Shown: one piece after another, positions 51,218-59,780 of the stretch
How the letters are laid out: every line of letters starts with the position of its first letter
Numbering within the stretch: the first letter of the stretch is position 1
Source: Bacteroidales bacterium UBA6377
Lineage (GTDB): Bacteria > Bacteroidota > Bacteroidia > Bacteroidales > UBA932
Direction of reading: 5' to 3'
Assembly (NCBI GenBank): GCA_002438805.1
Contig: DJQV01000017.1
Span: forward strand, 77,726-141,725
DNA: 64,000 nt
Position numbers and translations under genes: made by a program
The notes under the pieces: model-generated
Told to the model about the DNA's origin: nothing
Databases searched by the model: none
The model's input: the letters and a program-made list of their open reading frames with translations, nothing else

Positions 51218-51802
51218 ATGGACAGACACATCATTTTCAATGTCGGACGCCAGTTCGGGAGCGGGGGCAAGAGCGTGGCGCTTGCCATAGGTGACAAACT
51301 TGGCATAAAGGTCTATGACAATGAACTTATACTCAAGGCAGCTTCGGAAAGCGGTCTGAGCGCGGAGCTTTTCCGCCGCAGCGATGAGCAGAAACGCATT
51401 CTCGGACTGGGCTTCCAGACCGGGGGGCTCAACGACCGTGAACTGTTCCGCATACAGAGCGCGGTGATAGCAAGGATAGCTGAAGAGTCGAGCGCCATAT
51501 TCGTCGGCCGGGCATCTGACTATGTGCTGAGGGAGCGCAAGGACTGCGTGGACGTGTTCGTGTGTGCCCCTGACACCTGCCGTCGTGAGAGGGTCGGCCG
51601 CCGCATGGGCATTTCCTGCGAAGAGGCTGAAAAGCTCATGCTCAAAAAGGACAAGGGCAGGGAGGACTATTACAATTTCTTTACATTCGGACACTGGGGC
51701 GTGGCATCGAACTATGACCTGTGCATAGATTCGTCCATCCTTGGTACGGAAGGTACCGCAGACTTCATAATCGACTTCGCAGCCCGTTCCGGGAAATTAT
51801 GA
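51218..51802 (+). CDS. cytidylate-kinase-like family protein
   Basis: 194 residues from the ATG at 51218 (MDRHIIFNVGRQFGSGGKSVA); a longer frame starts inside the MATE gene. The N-terminal P-loop-like VGRQFGSGGKSVALA, the FVGRASDYVL block and the DVFVCAPDTCRRERVGRRMG lid region match the cytidylate-kinase-2 group of P-loop kinases. The substrate may be CMP or another small molecule. It is distinct from canonical Cmk (about 225 residues), so I give no gene symbol. Confidence 0.85.
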   Translation: MDRHIIFNVGRQFGSGGKSVALAIGDKLGIKVYDNELILKAASESGLSAELFRRSDEQKRILGLGFQTGGLNDRELFRIQSAVIARIAEESSAIFVGRASDYVLRERKDCVDVFVCAPDTCRRERVGRRMGISCEEAEKLMLKKDKGREDYYNFFTFGHWGVASNYDLCIDSSILGTEGTADFIIDFAARSGKL

Positions 51803-51821
51803 CACCTGCCTGAAAAAGAAA

Positions 51822-51853
51822 AAGCCCCGTGGAACCATCTGTCCGTGGGGCTT
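51822..51853. terminator. convergent terminator hairpin
   Basis: AAGCCCC (51822-51828) pairs with GGGGCTT (51847-51853), extended by GGA/TCC across a two-base internal position that can form G-U pairs in the plus-strand RNA. On the minus strand it is followed by TTTTT-C-TTTTT, a strong signal for the CoA-transferase transcript. It also lies 20 bases after the kinase-like stop. Confidence 0.75.
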
Positions 51854-51860
51854 GACCATT

Positions 51861-53162
51861 TTATATGGAGAGATTGCGCCAATGCGGGCCGAACCTTTCG
51901 AAGGCCTGGCGGTCAAGCATCTCCCTGTCATCCGGGTGGGCTATGCTTATCATCAGCTTCGCCCTTTCCTGAAGGCTTTTGCCATAGAGGTCCACGGCTC
52001 CATACTCGGTCACTATCCAGTGTGCGTCGGCTCTTGGGGTGACGACTCCCGCTCCGGGATTGAGCTGTGCGACAATCTTGTTCTGGCCCTTGTTGGTGCG
52101 GGAGGCGAAGGCTGTGATGCTTTTCCCGCCCTTGGACATGGTGGCCCCGCGGACGAATTCGAGCTGGCCTCCTGTCCCGCTGAATATGCGTGTGCCGATG
52201 GAGTCGGCGCTGATCTGTCCTGTAAGGTCCACTTCCGTGGCGGAGTTGATCGCCTTCATATTGGGGTTCTGCGCTATCACCCAAGGGTCGTTGGTGTATT
52301 TGATGTCTCTCATCTGCACCGTCGGGTTGTCGTTGATGAATGAGTAAACCTCATTTGAACCGAGCAGGAACGAGGCCACGACTTTGCCTGTGTCTATCTT
52401 CTTGTGGCTTCCGTTTATCACGCCTGCTTTGATCAGGGCCAGAAGGCCGTCGGCGAACATCTCCGTGTGCAGCCCAAGGTTCTTGTGGTGCCGAAGCTGT
52501 GCGGCCAGGGCGTTAGGCAGCGCGCCTATCCCCATCTGTATGCAGTCGCCGTCGTCCACAAGGGCCGCGCAGTTCTTGCCTATAAGAACCTCTGTCGGCG
52601 TCGGCTCGGCGAACCCGGCTGTCACGAGTGGGGTGTCGTCCTGCACGAGATAGTCAAACCGGTCGAGATCCAGGAGATCTCCGTAGGCGAAAGGGACATG
52701 GGGATTGACTACCCCTATCACTAGGTCAGCGCTTTCCACTGCGGCTACCGAGCAGTCCACTGACGTGCCGAGGCTGACTTTGCCTTCAGCATTGGGAAGG
52801 GATATGTTGACAAGGGCTGCTCCGAGCCTGATGGCTCCGTCACGGTAGAGTTTCTGGCTTTCTCCGAGGTGCACCGGAAGGTAGTCGGCGTATCCGGAGT
52901 TGACGTTCTTGCGGACATTCGGACCCACGAAAAAGCCTTGCTCGAAGAAGATGCCTTCATATCTGGGCTCGCTGTAAGGGGCCGGCCCCTCTGTGTGGAA
53001 GTGGTGGAAGTGCAGGTCCCTGACATCTCCCGCGTCGGCCCTGCGGCAAAGCGCCGAGATGAGGCAATGCGGCACGCTGGCAACGCTGCTGAGGTGTATA
53101 TGGCAGTGGGACGGAATGTGGCTGACCGCCTCATCTGCTGAAACGAAGTGCATCGTCTTCAT
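51861..53162 (-). CDS. acetyl-CoA hydrolase/transferase family CoA-transferase (4-hydroxybutyrate CoA-transferase-like)
   Basis: 433 residues from the ATG at 53162; a TTG three codons upstream is unlikely. Glu234 in LGLHTEMFADGL is the expected CoA-carrying glutamate (Glu238 in the clostridial 4-hydroxybutyrate enzyme). Also present are QMGIGALPNAL, VDLTGQISADSIG and the GTGGQLEFVRGA loop. The length fits the 4-hydroxybutyrate/butyryl-CoA:acetate group rather than the about 500-residue succinyl-CoA:acetate enzymes. It would move CoA between short-chain acids in fermentation. The exact acid pair cannot be decided from sequence. Confidence 0.85.
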   Translation of the reverse strand: MKTMHFVSADEAVSHIPSHCHIHLSSVASVPHCLISALCRRADAGDVRDLHFHHFHTEGPAPYSEPRYEGIFFEQGFFVGPNVRKNVNSGYADYLPVHLGESQKLYRDGAIRLGAALVNISLPNAEGKVSLGTSVDCSVAAVESADLVIGVVNPHVPFAYGDLLDLDRFDYLVQDDTPLVTAGFAEPTPTEVLIGKNCAALVDDGDCIQMGIGALPNALAAQLRHHKNLGLHTEMFADGLLALIKAGVINGSHKKIDTGKVVASFLLGSNEVYSFINDNPTVQMRDIKYTNDPWVIAQNPNMKAINSATEVDLTGQISADSIGTRIFSGTGGQLEFVRGATMSKGGKSITAFASRTNKGQNKIVAQLNPGAGVVTPRADAHWIVTEYGAVDLYGKSLQERAKLMISIAHPDDREMLDRQAFERFGPHWRNLSI

Positions 53163-53181
53163 GATTGACAATAATAATTAT

Positions 53182-53189
53182 TAGATTTG
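53182..53189 (+). promoter_or_regulatory. -7 box of the mazG promoter
   Basis: TAGATTTG, 26 bases before the mazG ATG. Its expected start site (about 53196) falls inside the opposite promoter's -7 box. Confidence 0.6.
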
Positions 53190-53195
53190 TGCCGA

Positions 53196-53203
53196 CAAAA
53201 ATA
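53196..53203 (-). promoter_or_regulatory. -7 box of the CoA-transferase promoter
   Basis: TATTTTTG on the minus strand, 33 bases before the ATG at 53162. It overlaps the mazG promoter head-on, so the two cannot be used by polymerase at the same moment. Confidence 0.6.
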
Positions 53204-53215
53204 GTAAAATAATCA

Positions 53216-54007
53216 ATGCACACAAAAGAGGAAAAGCTCGCGGCGTTCTCCCGCCTTCTGGACACAATGGACGCCCTGCGTGAGAAATGCCCGTGGAATG
53301 CGGAACAGACCATGGAGTCCATACGGCCGATGACGGAGGAAGAAGTCTACGAACTCAGCGATGCCATAATCAAGGATGACGCCCCGTCCATAGCCAAGGA
53401 ACTCGGGGATCTGCTTTATCATATAGCCTTCTATTGCAGGATAGGGGAAGAGCAGGGCCGCTTCGACATAGCGGACGCGCTTGTCAAGGTATGCGACAAG
53501 ATGGAGTTCCGCCATCCGCACGTGTTCGGGAAAGATGCTGGGAAACGGCTGAGCGCCAAGGAGATAGCGGACACGTGGGAGCTTGTCAAAGCCAAGGAGA
53601 AGGGCGGCAACAAGACGGTGATGTCCGGTATACCCGATGCGATGCCCGCCATCCTCAAGGCCCTCTCCATGCAGGAAAAGGCCCGGGGGTGCGGATTCGA
53701 CTGGGAGAAACGGGAGGATGTATGGGCCAAGGTGGAGGAAGAGCTCGGGGAGGTGAGGGAGGCTTGCGGAGAAGGTGATTTCGCCCATGAAGAAGAGGAA
53801 TTCGGAGATCTGCTGTTCGCTGTCATCAATGCCGCCAGACTCTACGGGGTGGATCCGGAGAAAGCCCTCGGCGGGACGTGCAGCAAGTTCAGGCGCCGTT
53901 TCACATATCTTGAAGAGAATACGATACGCAAGGGCCGTAAACTCTCTGACATGAGCCTGGCCGAGATGGATGCCATCTGGGATGAGGGCAAGGCCAAGGG
54001 GCTGTAG
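53216..54007 (+). CDS. mazG: nucleoside triphosphate pyrophosphohydrolase MazG
   Basis: 263 residues with two MazG repeats. The N-terminal half has LREKCPWNAEQTMESI, EEVYELSDAI and the metal-binding ELGDLLYHIAFY. The C-terminal half has KVEEELGEVREA and EEEFGDLLFAVINAARL. It hydrolyses non-canonical or excess NTPs to NMPs in the cytosol and affects (p)ppGpp in E. coli. Confidence 0.96.
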   Translation: MHTKEEKLAAFSRLLDTMDALREKCPWNAEQTMESIRPMTEEEVYELSDAIIKDDAPSIAKELGDLLYHIAFYCRIGEEQGRFDIADALVKVCDKMEFRHPHVFGKDAGKRLSAKEIADTWELVKAKEKGGNKTVMSGIPDAMPAILKALSMQEKARGCGFDWEKREDVWAKVEEELGEVREACGEGDFAHEEEEFGDLLFAVINAARLYGVDPEKALGGTCSKFRRRFTYLEENTIRKGRKLSDMSLAEMDAIWDEGKAKGL

Positions 54008-54045
54008 CCGTGAGGATATCATGCAGGACTTATGCATATTTTTCC

Positions 54046-54053
54046 TAAATTTG
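54046..54053 (+). promoter_or_regulatory. -7 box upstream of the GNAT-like gene
   Basis: TAAATTTG, 25 bases before the ATG at 54079, in the 71-base gap after mazG. Confidence 0.6.
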
Positions 54054-54078
54054 CAGACTTTTACATTCTGAATTGTTT

Positions 54079-55197
54079 ATGGCCCAATATAGACTGACGG
54101 AAGTCACAGACCATCGGGATATTCTGAAGTTCATCACTTTTCCGGATGAGCTCTACCGGGGTTGTCCACAATATGTGCCGGCTCTCCATTCTGACGAGCT
54201 GTTCCTGCTTACCAAGGCAGCCACGCTGTCGTACTGCAAGCGCAGGATGTGGCTTGTGCATGATTCGGGGCGCGTCGCCGGAAGGATATGTGCCGTCATA
54301 AATCCCCGTTACAATGAACTTTATGGTACCCGGCGCGTGCGTTTCGGCTGGTTTGACTGCATAGAGGACATCGAAGTGGCCCGTATGCTCATCGCTGCGG
54401 CGACGGACTGGGCAAGAAAGGAGGGTATGACAGAAATCCATGGCCCGTTGAGCTACAACACCCTCGGACGCAACGGGATGCTGGTGGAAGGCTACGAATA
54501 CGTGCCTCCGTTCAACTGCCCCTACAACTATCCGTATTACAACGATTTCCTCACCGCGCTTGACTTCGACAAGGAATGCGACTGGGTGCAGTACCGGATG
54601 GTTGCCAACCACGGAGTGCCAGACAAGACCCGCAGGGTGGCAAAGATGCTTCAGGACAGGGAAAATCTGCACTTTGCCGACATTGCCGCGGTCAAGAAGA
54701 ACCCCGCGGAAGTCCGCCGTTTCTTCAAGGCGTTCAATGACAGTTTCTCGGATGTCTACGGTTTCGTCCCTCTGGATGACAATGAGATAGAAGACGAGGC
54801 CGCCAGGATGATCCCATACGTGTCAGACAAGTCGAGCTGCATGCTTCTTGACGGCAACGGAGAAATTGTGGCTTTCGGCATATCGTTCCCAAGCATTTCC
54901 GGTGCTCTCCAGAAGGCCGGGGGAAGTCTTTTCCCGTTCGGGTGGATTCACATCCTCAAAGCTAAGCATGATTATGAGACGACTGACCTCATGGTGCACG
55001 GGGCAGTGCGCAAATGGCAGAATACCGGCGTCTCGGCGGTATATTACAAGGAGATGGGTGACAAGGCCATCCGCATCGGCAACCGCTGGGCCATCTCCAA
55101 CCCGCAGCTGGAATCCGAATCCGCGGCAAATATCTGGAACTGCTACGAGCATGAGCCGTATATGCGCCGCAGATGCTACATAAAGAATATAGACTGA
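54079..55197 (+). CDS. conserved protein with probable GNAT acetyltransferase fold
   Basis: 372 residues from the ATG at 54079; an ATG at 54073 two codons upstream is also possible. The first part (FITFPDELYRGCPQYVPAL, then VAGRICAVINPRYNE) and GPLSYNTLGRNGMLVEGYEY resemble a family of uncharacterised Bacteroidota proteins, similar to E. coli YghO, assigned to the GNAT superfamily. I see no secure acetyl-CoA loop, and the substrate is unknown. There is no signal peptide. prfA starts 1 base after its stop. Confidence 0.7.
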   Translation: MAQYRLTEVTDHRDILKFITFPDELYRGCPQYVPALHSDELFLLTKAATLSYCKRRMWLVHDSGRVAGRICAVINPRYNELYGTRRVRFGWFDCIEDIEVARMLIAAATDWARKEGMTEIHGPLSYNTLGRNGMLVEGYEYVPPFNCPYNYPYYNDFLTALDFDKECDWVQYRMVANHGVPDKTRRVAKMLQDRENLHFADIAAVKKNPAEVRRFFKAFNDSFSDVYGFVPLDDNEIEDEAARMIPYVSDKSSCMLLDGNGEIVAFGISFPSISGALQKAGGSLFPFGWIHILKAKHDYETTDLMVHGAVRKWQNTGVSAVYYKEMGDKAIRIGNRWAISNPQLESESAANIWNCYEHEPYMRRRCYIKNID

Positions 55198-55198
55198 T

Positions 55199-56281
55199 AT
55201 GGCAGATACAAAACTTTTGGAGAAAGTACTCTCCCTTGAAGATAAATTCCAGTCGCTTCAGGACCAGCTTTCGAGTCCTGAGGTGATGTCGGACATGAAA
55301 AGATATGTCCAGCTCAACAAAGACTACAAGGAGCTGGAACCCATCATAAAGGCCGGCAAGGAATATGAAAAGATGACCAAGGACCTTGCGGCGGCAAAGG
55401 ACATTCTTGTCAACGAAAAGGATGAGGAGCTTCGCGAGATGGCCCGCGAAGAGGTCTCGGACATCGAGTCCCGCATGCCTGGGATGGAGCAGGACATCAA
55501 GCTTCTGCTTATCCCTGCCGACCCTGACGATTCCAAGAACGCCATCATAGAGATCCGGGGCGGCACCGGCGGCGATGAGGCCGCGATTTTCGCCGGAGAT
55601 CTCTTCCGCATGTACCAGCACTTCGCCGAGTCTAAAGGCTGGAAGCTTGAAGTCACAGACCAGACCCCCGGCACGTCAGGAGGGTTCAAGCAGGTGGTGT
55701 TCAAACTCTCCGGGGAGAATGTCTACGGCATCATGAAATACGAGTCCGGCGTGCACCGTGTGCAGCGCGTCCCGCAGACCGAGACTCAGGGCAGAATCCA
55801 GACATCCGCGGCATCTGTGGCCGTGTTCCCCGAAGCCGGAGAGTTCGATGTCGATCTCAACTGGGACGACATCAGGCTTGATCTTTTCTGCTCTTCTGGC
55901 CCTGGAGGCCAGGGCGTGAACACCACATATTCGGCTGTCCGTCTGACCCATATCCCTACCGGTCTCGTGGTGCAGTGCCAGGAGGAGCGCTCCCAGCTCA
56001 AAAACAAGGACAGGGCTTTCGAGGAACTCCGTACGCGACTCTACAACCTTGAACATCAGAAATATCTGGACGGCATAGCGGCAAAGCGCAAGACCATGGT
56101 GTCCACGGGGGACCGCTCCGCAAAGATACGCACGTACAACTATCCTCAGGGGAGAGTTACAGATCACCGCATCAACTGGTCAATGTACAATCTCCCCGCC
56201 TTCATGGACGGGGATATACAGGAATGTATCGACCAGCTGCAGATAGCCGAAAACGCCGAACGCCTCAAGGAGGCGGCGTAG
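55199..56281 (+). CDS. prfA: peptide chain release factor 1
   Basis: 360 residues. The GGQ peptidyl-hydrolysis motif is in SSGPGGQGVNTTYSAVRL, preceded by the domain-2 region ESGVHRVQRVPQTETQGR. RAFEELRTRLYN and YNYPQGRVTDHRIN confirm release factor 1 rather than 2, and there is no programmed frameshift. It reads UAA and UAG stops. Its stop is 1 base from the stop of the convergent fabF. Confidence 0.97.
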   Translation: MADTKLLEKVLSLEDKFQSLQDQLSSPEVMSDMKRYVQLNKDYKELEPIIKAGKEYEKMTKDLAAAKDILVNEKDEELREMAREEVSDIESRMPGMEQDIKLLLIPADPDDSKNAIIEIRGGTGGDEAAIFAGDLFRMYQHFAESKGWKLEVTDQTPGTSGGFKQVVFKLSGENVYGIMKYESGVHRVQRVPQTETQGRIQTSAASVAVFPEAGEFDVDLNWDDIRLDLFCSSGPGGQGVNTTYSAVRLTHIPTGLVVQCQEERSQLKNKDRAFEELRTRLYNLEHQKYLDGIAAKRKTMVSTGDRSAKIRTYNYPQGRVTDHRINWSMYNLPAFMDGDIQECIDQLQIAENAERLKEAA

Positions 56282-56282
56282 C

Positions 56283-57530
56283 CTACCGGACTTTTCTGAA
56301 TGCCAGACAGGCGTTGTGACCTCCGAAGCCGAACGAATCGCTCAGACCGAGCGTGAGTTCGGCTTTGACCGCCTTGTTAGGGGTGTAGTCCAGATCGCAC
56401 TCCGGATCCGGGCAGTCAAGATTGATGGTCGGGGGTACTATCCCCTCCTGAAGGGCAAGCACAGTAGCTGCGGCTTCCACCGCACCTGTGGCTCCGAACA
56501 TGTGGCCGTGCATTGACTTGGTGCTGCTGATGTGGCACTTGTAGGCGAAATCCCCGAACGCTTCCTTGTAGGCGAGCGTCTCTGCGATGTCGTTGAGGTG
56601 TGTGCCGGTGCCGTGGGCGTTGATGTAGACGTTGTCCGTGGACTTGTCGAACCCTGCCTGCTCAAGGGCGATCCTGATGCATTCGGCCTGGGTAGTGGCA
56701 TCGGGGCGCGGGGCAGTGGCATGGTATGCATCACAAGTGCTCCCGTAGCCGACCACCTCGGCGTAGATATGTGCTCCGCGCGCCTTTGCGTGCTCGAATT
56801 CTTCAAGGATGAGAACTGCTGAACCGTCCGCCATTACAAAACCGCTGCGGTTGGCATTGAACGGGAGGGAGGCGTATTTCGGGTTCTCCGAGCGCGTGAG
56901 CGCCTTGGCATTGGCGAAGCCGGCTATGCCGATGGGGATGGTGCACCTGTCAGAGCCTCCGGCGATGACCGCATCGGCATAGCCGTGAAGGATGGCCCTG
57001 TAGGCCTCCCCGATCGAGTGGGTGGAGGTGGCGCAGGCGGTTACAATGTCGATGCAGGATCCCTGAGCCCCGTATTTTATGGCGATCTGGCCGCCGGCCA
57101 TGTCACTTATCATCGTGGGGACGAAGTTCGGTGAGATCCATTTCCCGCTCCTGTCCTCCAGGAATTTTTCGAGTTCCCGCTGTATGGTCGTGAATCCTCC
57201 TATGCCGGATCCCACATAGGTGGCGAGCCTCTTCGGGTCGATATTCTCGCCTGATACGAGGCCGGAGTCGTTCATGGCCTGCCAGGCGGAAGCCATGGCG
57301 TAGATGGTGAACGGATCCTGCTTGCGGATGAACGGCTTGTCCATGCCGAACTGCTCGGGATGGAAGTCGCGGATCATGCCCCCGATCTTGACGGGAAGCT
57401 CATCGGTCGGGAATTCGGTTATGTAGTCGATTCCACAGACTCCGTTGATCAGGTTGTTCCAGAATGTATCTATATCTTTGCCGATGCATGAGAGCACCCC
57501 GAGGCCTGTAACGGCTACTTTTCTTTCCAT
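56283..57530 (-). CDS. fabF: 3-oxoacyl-[acyl-carrier-protein] synthase II
   Basis: 415 residues from the ATG at 57530 (MERKVAVTGLGVLSCIG); the frame extends upstream only by non-ATG codons. The catalytic triad is visible: Cys in VTACATSTHSIGEA, His in NAHGTGTHLND and His in STKSMHGHMFGATGA. It elongates acyl-ACP in fatty-acid synthesis. No acyl-carrier-protein gene is adjacent, unlike the usual acpP-fabF pair. Confidence 0.96.
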   Translation of the reverse strand: MERKVAVTGLGVLSCIGKDIDTFWNNLINGVCGIDYITEFPTDELPVKIGGMIRDFHPEQFGMDKPFIRKQDPFTIYAMASAWQAMNDSGLVSGENIDPKRLATYVGSGIGGFTTIQRELEKFLEDRSGKWISPNFVPTMISDMAGGQIAIKYGAQGSCIDIVTACATSTHSIGEAYRAILHGYADAVIAGGSDRCTIPIGIAGFANAKALTRSENPKYASLPFNANRSGFVMADGSAVLILEEFEHAKARGAHIYAEVVGYGSTCDAYHATAPRPDATTQAECIRIALEQAGFDKSTDNVYINAHGTGTHLNDIAETLAYKEAFGDFAYKCHISSTKSMHGHMFGATGAVEAAATVLALQEGIVPPTINLDCPDPECDLDYTPNKAVKAELTLGLSDSFGFGGHNACLAFRKVR

Positions 57531-57561
57531 ATCTTTGCAGTACACTTGTTTTAACACGGCC

Positions 57562-57569
57562 CAAAGGTA
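57562..57569 (-). promoter_or_regulatory. -7 box of the fabF promoter
   Basis: TACCTTTG on the minus strand, 31 bases before the ATG at 57530. Confidence 0.7.
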
Positions 57570-57581
57570 GCAAAAAATTCA

Positions 57582-57589
57582 TATATTTG
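57582..57589 (+). promoter_or_regulatory. -7 box of the LytTR regulator gene
   Basis: TATATTTG, 15 bases before the ATG at 57605, leaving a very short leader; it is 12 bases from the fabF promoter's -7 box. Confidence 0.65.
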
Positions 57590-57604
57590 CAGGAATCAAT
57601 CAGG

Positions 57605-58495
57605 ATGAGCGGAATGTCGTTTCTTCGAGGACAGCTGCCCAGATACCTTCTGAGCAAGTATCAGCTGATATGGACCGTGACCTTTTCGGCCCTGTTCTCT
57701 TTTGTTTTGATACTGCTATCCATCCCGTTCTCCAACAATGTATGGTTCGCCCTCGGGGGGAGTTCCGCCTTCCTCTTCACCATTGCATTCATCGTCGTGT
57801 CGATAGCTGTAGTGGTGGTCAGCAAGGTGCTGATGTTCCACTGCCGCAACCTGGAGGACTTCGAGGTGTGGAAGTATATCCTGTGGGATCTTGTCGAGAT
57901 CGTGCTGATCAGTCTGCTTTACACGTTCTTCACTGTCCAGGGGGACAAGGCGGGCATCATTGATACCGGAGAGCGCTGCATCGGGGACATTTTCTTGAGC
58001 GCGCTGTGCTTCACCCTCGTCTGCCTCGGCATCCCCTATGTGATTTCCGCCCTGTACCTGTCCTTGGCTGACCGCAACAACACGATCCGCCTGATGAACT
58101 ACTCCAACGTCGTCAGTGACGCACCGGTCAAGCCTTATGAGGAGAAGCGCATCACGCTTTTCGACAGCAGCGGTGTGCTCAAGTTTTCCATAGACTCGGA
58201 GAACCTATACTATATAGAGTCAGATGACAACTACATCAAGATCTGGTATACCGACAGCGCGGGGGAGGTTAAGCAGTATATGCTCCGCTGCCCTCTGAAG
58301 ACGGTGGAAGAAAGTTTTGCGGACAGCGATCTCGTACGTTGTCACCGCAAATATATAGTGAACATCACAAAGGTCAAGATCCTCAAGGCCGAGAAGGAAG
58401 GATACAAGATAAGCCTCGGCCTTGAAGGGCTGGACACCATACCGATTTCAAAGACATACGAGCAGAATGTGCTCGCCCGTTTCAATTCACTTTAA
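57605..58495 (+). CDS. membrane-anchored LytTR-family transcriptional regulator
   Basis: 296 residues. Four membrane segments cover about residues 20-160 (first LIWTVTFSALFSFVLILL), followed by a cytosolic linker and a C-terminal LytTR DNA-binding domain (about 195-295). The latter is marked by LYYIESDDNYIKIWY, LRCPLKTVEESF, VRCHRKYIVNITKV and IPISKTYEQNV. There is no receiver domain and no histidine kinase gene nearby, so it probably responds to a membrane signal directly. Its targets are unknown. The ATG at 57614 is an alternative start. It is 2 bases upstream of the DUF4293 membrane protein gene, which may be functionally linked. Confidence 0.88.
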   Translation: MSGMSFLRGQLPRYLLSKYQLIWTVTFSALFSFVLILLSIPFSNNVWFALGGSSAFLFTIAFIVVSIAVVVVSKVLMFHCRNLEDFEVWKYILWDLVEIVLISLLYTFFTVQGDKAGIIDTGERCIGDIFLSALCFTLVCLGIPYVISALYLSLADRNNTIRLMNYSNVVSDAPVKPYEEKRITLFDSSGVLKFSIDSENLYYIESDDNYIKIWYTDSAGEVKQYMLRCPLKTVEESFADSDLVRCHRKYIVNITKVKILKAEKEGYKISLGLEGLDTIPISKTYEQNVLARFNSL

Positions 58496-58497
58496 CC

Positions 58498-58902
58498 ATG
58501 TGGCAGAGAATACAGACTCTTTATTTGCTCATTTCCACGGCTCTTGTGGCCTCCATGCTGTTTTGTGACAAGGCTGCGGATGTCCGCTTTACCGCTTATT
58601 TGCCGTACACGATATTGATAGTCCTGGTACTGCTTCTCAATATCCTGGCACTCACCGTCTACCGTCACCGCATATTCCAGATGCGCACGGCGATGCTTGC
58701 GGCGATCATTTCGCTTGCGCTCCAGTGCTGGCTGGCAGTGGATTTCTTCACCGCCGACAAGGATCTTGTGTTCCGTGTGGCGGCTGTGTTCCCTGTTGCG
58801 GTGACGATACTCAACATGCTTGCCGCGCGGAGCATTTACTCGGATGAACTCATCGTGCGCAGCGCCTCACGGCTACGTGCGGCCAAGCGCAAAAAAAAAT
58901 AA
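58498..58902 (+). CDS. DUF4293 integral membrane protein
   Basis: 134 residues. The N-terminus MWQRIQTLYLLISTALVA is characteristic of DUF4293, a small Bacteroidota four-helix membrane protein of unknown function. Four hydrophobic segments are visible, and the C-terminus is basic (RLRAAKRKKK), placing it in the cytosol. Confidence 0.85.
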   Translation: MWQRIQTLYLLISTALVASMLFCDKAADVRFTAYLPYTILIVLVLLLNILALTVYRHRIFQMRTAMLAAIISLALQCWLAVDFFTADKDLVFRVAAVFPVAVTILNMLAARSIYSDELIVRSASRLRAAKRKKK

Positions 58903-58910
58903 CCGCATAT

Positions 58911-59780
58911 ATGAGAATAGCAGAATCAGAACTGATCATCAACCAGGACGGATCGGCATTCCACATCCACATCCGCCCGGAGCAGCTTGCAGACAACGTG
59001 ATACTTGTGGGGGACCCTGGCCGGGTAGCCATGTTCAAGCCCCTGCTTGACAGTGTCGAGTGTGAGGGAGCGTCCCGCGAATTCGTCTGGATTACGGGAC
59101 AATACAGGGGCAGGCGTTTCACCGTACTCTCCACGGGCATAGGCACGGACAATATCGACATAGTAATGACCGAGCTTGACGCTCTCGCCAATATCGACTT
59201 CACCACCCGGGAGGTCAAGCCGGAGCACCGCACGCTCAATATCTTGAGGATAGGGACCTGTGGCGCCATCCAGCCGGACATTCCTCTCGGCGGCTTTATC
59301 TTTTCCCATATTTCGGTGGGTTGCGACGGCCTCATGAACTGGTACGAGGGGAGAGACAGGATAGCTCTCCTTGACTTTGAGGAAGCGTTCAAGAAACACA
59401 CGCATTGGGCCAGACATCTGCCGGATCCTTATTTTGTCCGCGCGTCAGATGTGCTTATAAAGAAGTTTGAAGACTGCACGTTCAAGGGGATGACCATTTC
59501 CGCGTCAGGCTTCTACGGCCCTCAAGGCAGGGTGGTGCGTCAGGGTCTGGCGATGCCGCACATGCTGGAAGATTTCGAGAGCTTCGAGTTCGGAGGGTAC
59601 CGCATCACCAATTTTGAGATGGAGGGATCTGCTCTCGCCGGGATGTCCGCCAAACTCGGGCACAATGCGGGCACCGTGTGCTGCGTCATTGCGCACCGCT
59701 ATCTTAAGGACGCGGACACCAATTACAAACCGCGTGTGGCTGAACTTCTGCAACTTGCTCTCGACAGGCTCGCGGATTAG
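58911..59780 (+). CDS. nucleoside phosphorylase (uridine phosphorylase-like)
   Basis: 289 residues. The PNP/UDP superfamily blocks are ILVGDPGRV near residue 30, STGIGTDNIDIVMTELDAL, LRIGTCGAIQPDIPLG and NFEMEGSALAGMSAKLG. It cleaves a nucleoside with phosphate to base and ribose 1-phosphate; uridine is the probable but unproven substrate. Its stop codon shares bases with the stop of the convergent Clp-N gene (TTAG). Confidence 0.92.
   Translation: MRIAESELIINQDGSAFHIHIRPEQLADNVILVGDPGRVAMFKPLLDSVECEGASREFVWITGQYRGRRFTVLSTGIGTDNIDIVMTELDALANIDFTTREVKPEHRTLNILRIGTCGAIQPDIPLGGFIFSHISVGCDGLMNWYEGRDRIALLDFEEAFKKHTHWARHLPDPYFVRASDVLIKKFEDCTFKGMTISASGFYGPQGRVVRQGLAMPHMLEDFESFEFGGYRITNFEMEGSALAGMSAKLGHNAGTVCCVIAHRYLKDADTNYKPRVAELLQLALDRLAD

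Noticed and set aside
50110..51306. 398-codon minus-strand open frame opposite the MATE gene
   Set aside because: The MATE reading has twelve membrane helices and family motifs; the antisense frame is charged, low in recognisable structure, and crosses into the next gene.
54021..54044. ATGCA...TGCAT hairpin followed by ATTTTT after mazG
   Set aside because: A 5-bp A/T-rich stem is too weak to call a terminator, and it sits in the upstream part of the next gene's promoter.
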